Assembly: GCA_039984715.1 (NCBI GenBank)
Contig: JBDWUA010000016.1
Span: 62,001-126,000, forward strand
Origin: JABSSA01 sp039984715
GTDB taxonomy: Bacteria > Pseudomonadota > Alphaproteobacteria > Rhodobacterales > Rhodobacteraceae
Length of the DNA: 64,000 nucleotides
Direction of reading: 5' to 3'
The stretch's first letter is position 1. Every line of letters begins with the position of its first letter. The notes beneath the pieces are model-generated. The model was not told the origin of the DNA, did no database searches, and was given only the letters and a program-made list of their open reading frames with translations. The position numbers and the translations under genes are program-made. Shown piece after piece: positions 62,951 to 64,000 of the stretch.

Positions 62951-63449
62951 AGAGCGGGCCTAACGCCTTCTTGCAGCTAATGGCAGGAATGAGTCCAAAA
63001 TGACGGATGCTACACAATGCACGAATGTCTGTTAATGACATGTCGAGCGCATGTAAAAACAGATGTGTGGCAACCTGATTGAAAGAGCCTCAAAATCGGC
63101 GGTTATTTCTTTAGTAGGATGGGTTTTCCTGCTACTCTTACCTTTATTGGTGTTCGGATTTTTTCGGTTTTCAGAAGTGGAAGCGCCATTATTCCTCCGA
63201 CAATAGTGTCATTAGCTACTTTCTTCGATACATTTCGGGGAAAACAACCACTGATGATGGGTGGCAGGTCTACTCTATAAAAGTTGGTACGTTTTTAGTT
63301 TGGTTTATGATTGTGAATTCGATTTCGAGGTAATTTCGGGTTTTCGCAACCGAAGCTAATGATGCAATGAGCCCAAATCTACCATTTCTCTGTTGTCGAT
63401 TGCACGTTAGAATAGAGTGATTTTTGTAGTCGAGGAACATGATTAAAAG
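62951..63449. repeat. Intergenic region with degenerate dispersed repeats
   Basis: It contains GCAGCTAATGGCAGGAATGAG near 62975-62995, CACGAATGTCTG near 63020, and a related GAAGCTAATGATGCAATGAG near 63352-63371. Similar pieces occur at 62400-62412 (GCAGCGAATGTCTGC) and at the right edge (GCAGCTAATGGC). A small open frame (63063-63206) is annotated separately. Confidence 0.45.
63063..63206 (+). CDS. Possible 47-residue single-pass membrane peptide
   Basis: ATG opens MCGNLIERASKSAVIS, then a strongly hydrophobic helix LVGWVFLLLLPLLVFGFF and a short charged tail. The composition is that of a real transmembrane segment, but there is no good ribosome binding site and it lies among degenerate repeats, so it may be a gene remnant. 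Confidence 0.3.
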   Translation: MCGNLIERASKSAVISLVGWVFLLLLPLLVFGFFRFSEVEAPLFLRQ

Positions 63450-63902
63450 ATGCAATCACGCTCTTATCCCCTATTTGTGTTTTTATCTGTTTTTGCCGTC
63501 GTACTGTCTGCGTTGTTGGGAATTCACCTTGTCGCGAACGATGCGCTAGCTGTACTCTTGCCGGGTGATGGATGCGGCCAAGTACTAGATTTACCGCTTC
63601 AAACCTTAATCAAATCCGGCTTGGCGGTTGCGTATGGAGCTGCCGCTTTTGCAGCAATATCTTTTGCATTTATCATTGCTTACGGTCGAGGGTTCGCTTT
63701 GTTTGTTTTGGCCGCGATAGTAAACCTTGCTGCGTTCTTGCTCGGAGGTATCACAAACCTTCGATACTCCGAACACCTCAACTCCTGCGACATGTTTTTT
63801 ATGGGACGCGATGCCCCCTACTTGAACTTTGGAGTCGTTGTTTTCTTACTTTTCCTCATTATGATAGTCTTTCACAAAGCCTTTGCTAAGCAGAACACGT
63901 GA
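63450..63902 (+). CDS. Small membrane protein of unknown function
   Basis: 150 residues with four likely helices: LFVFLSVFAVVLSALLGIHLV, LAVAYGAAAFAAISFAFIIAY, FALFVLAAIVNLAAFLLGGI and FGVVVFLLFLIMIVFHKAF. Two Cys (GDGCGQV and LNSCDMF) lie in the extramembrane loops and could pair. I do not recognise a family. GAGGA lies about 15 bases before the start, farther than usual. Confidence 0.6.
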   Translation: MQSRSYPLFVFLSVFAVVLSALLGIHLVANDALAVLLPGDGCGQVLDLPLQTLIKSGLAVAYGAAAFAAISFAFIIAYGRGFALFVLAAIVNLAAFLLGGITNLRYSEHLNSCDMFFMGRDAPYLNFGVVVFLLFLIMIVFHKAFAKQNT

Positions 63903-64000
63903 GTGGTACTGCGCGTCGCAGGGATGACCGCTTTGTCCCGCGAAGCTGACATCTAAGAAACAGTTTGGGACGTCAATTTTTCGCAGCCGCAGCTAATGGC

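Noticed and set aside
1..64000. CRISPR array, prophage or integrative element
   Set aside because: No regularly spaced direct repeats, no phage structural genes, no integrase next to either tRNA and no duplicated tRNA end were seen.

Overview
The window reads as chromosome of an alphaproteobacterium of the Rhodobacterales (Roseobacter group). Support: an alphaproteobacterial LexA box (GTTC-N7-GTTC) in front of imuA, a VPLPA-type C-terminal sorting protein, a hom-glpX-recJ neighbourhood, a carnitine-to-betaine operon built on a dehydrogenase-thioesterase fusion, and several branched-chain-amino-acid-type (HAAT) uptake genes. Genus cannot be fixed from the sequence alone. There is no phage, CRISPR array or intact insertion sequence.

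Region 1 (1-12.4 kb, all minus strand) is a probable catabolic/transport cluster. Read in transcription order it holds a periplasmic binding protein, a degenerate iron-alcohol-dehydrogenase-like protein, an aldehyde dehydrogenase, an AraC-type regulator, permeases LivH and LivM, ATPase LivG, a LivF ATPase fused to a Tm-1-like (UPF0261) domain, a PEP-hydrolase-family TIM barrel, and a flotillin that runs off the left edge. livH is preceded by a 12-codon leader ORF with a strong ribosome binding site. Region 2 (12.5-16.5 kb, minus) has a small membrane protein and a tightly overlapping trio: Rieske oxygenase, GNAT/FemAB-like protein and a DUF3419 (BtaA-like aminocarboxypropyl transferase) protein. 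This trio is the best candidate here for an undescribed pathway.

Region 3 (16.8-30.8 kb) carries rsgA, a chemoreceptor, metG, an imuA without imuB/dnaE2, an aldo/keto reductase, a carnitine degradation operon (BKACE, SGNH hydrolase, dehydrogenase-thioesterase), a DMT transporter, a NUDIX hydrolase and a DUF983 protein. Region 4 (31-38 kb) is signalling: an EF-hand / ECF sigma / anti-sigma-like / metal-sensor-like module, a PleD-like diguanylate cyclase with a broken first receiver, a DUF3572 and HAD pair, and an H-NOX/HNOBA-GGDEF pair. Region 5 (38-47.2 kb) has a decaying M42 peptidase/BtpA pair, tRNA-Glu, recJ, a VPLPA protein, glpX, hom, a TetR regulator and a pirin.

Region 6 (47.2-64 kb) begins with mobile-element debris (possible group II intron 5' piece and an IS3-like transposase tail). 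It continues with a second chemoreceptor beside an orphan LivK-like binding protein, tRNA-Leu, a peptidoglycan-binding protein, a FrnE-like thioredoxin-fold protein, a LytTR regulator with lipB, ctaD (aa3 oxidase subunit I), an orphan MsrQ-like haem protein and small membrane proteins. The last 1.6 kb is interspersed with short degenerate repeats.

Limits: all homology statements rest on recognising motifs and family sequence by eye; no database search was run.
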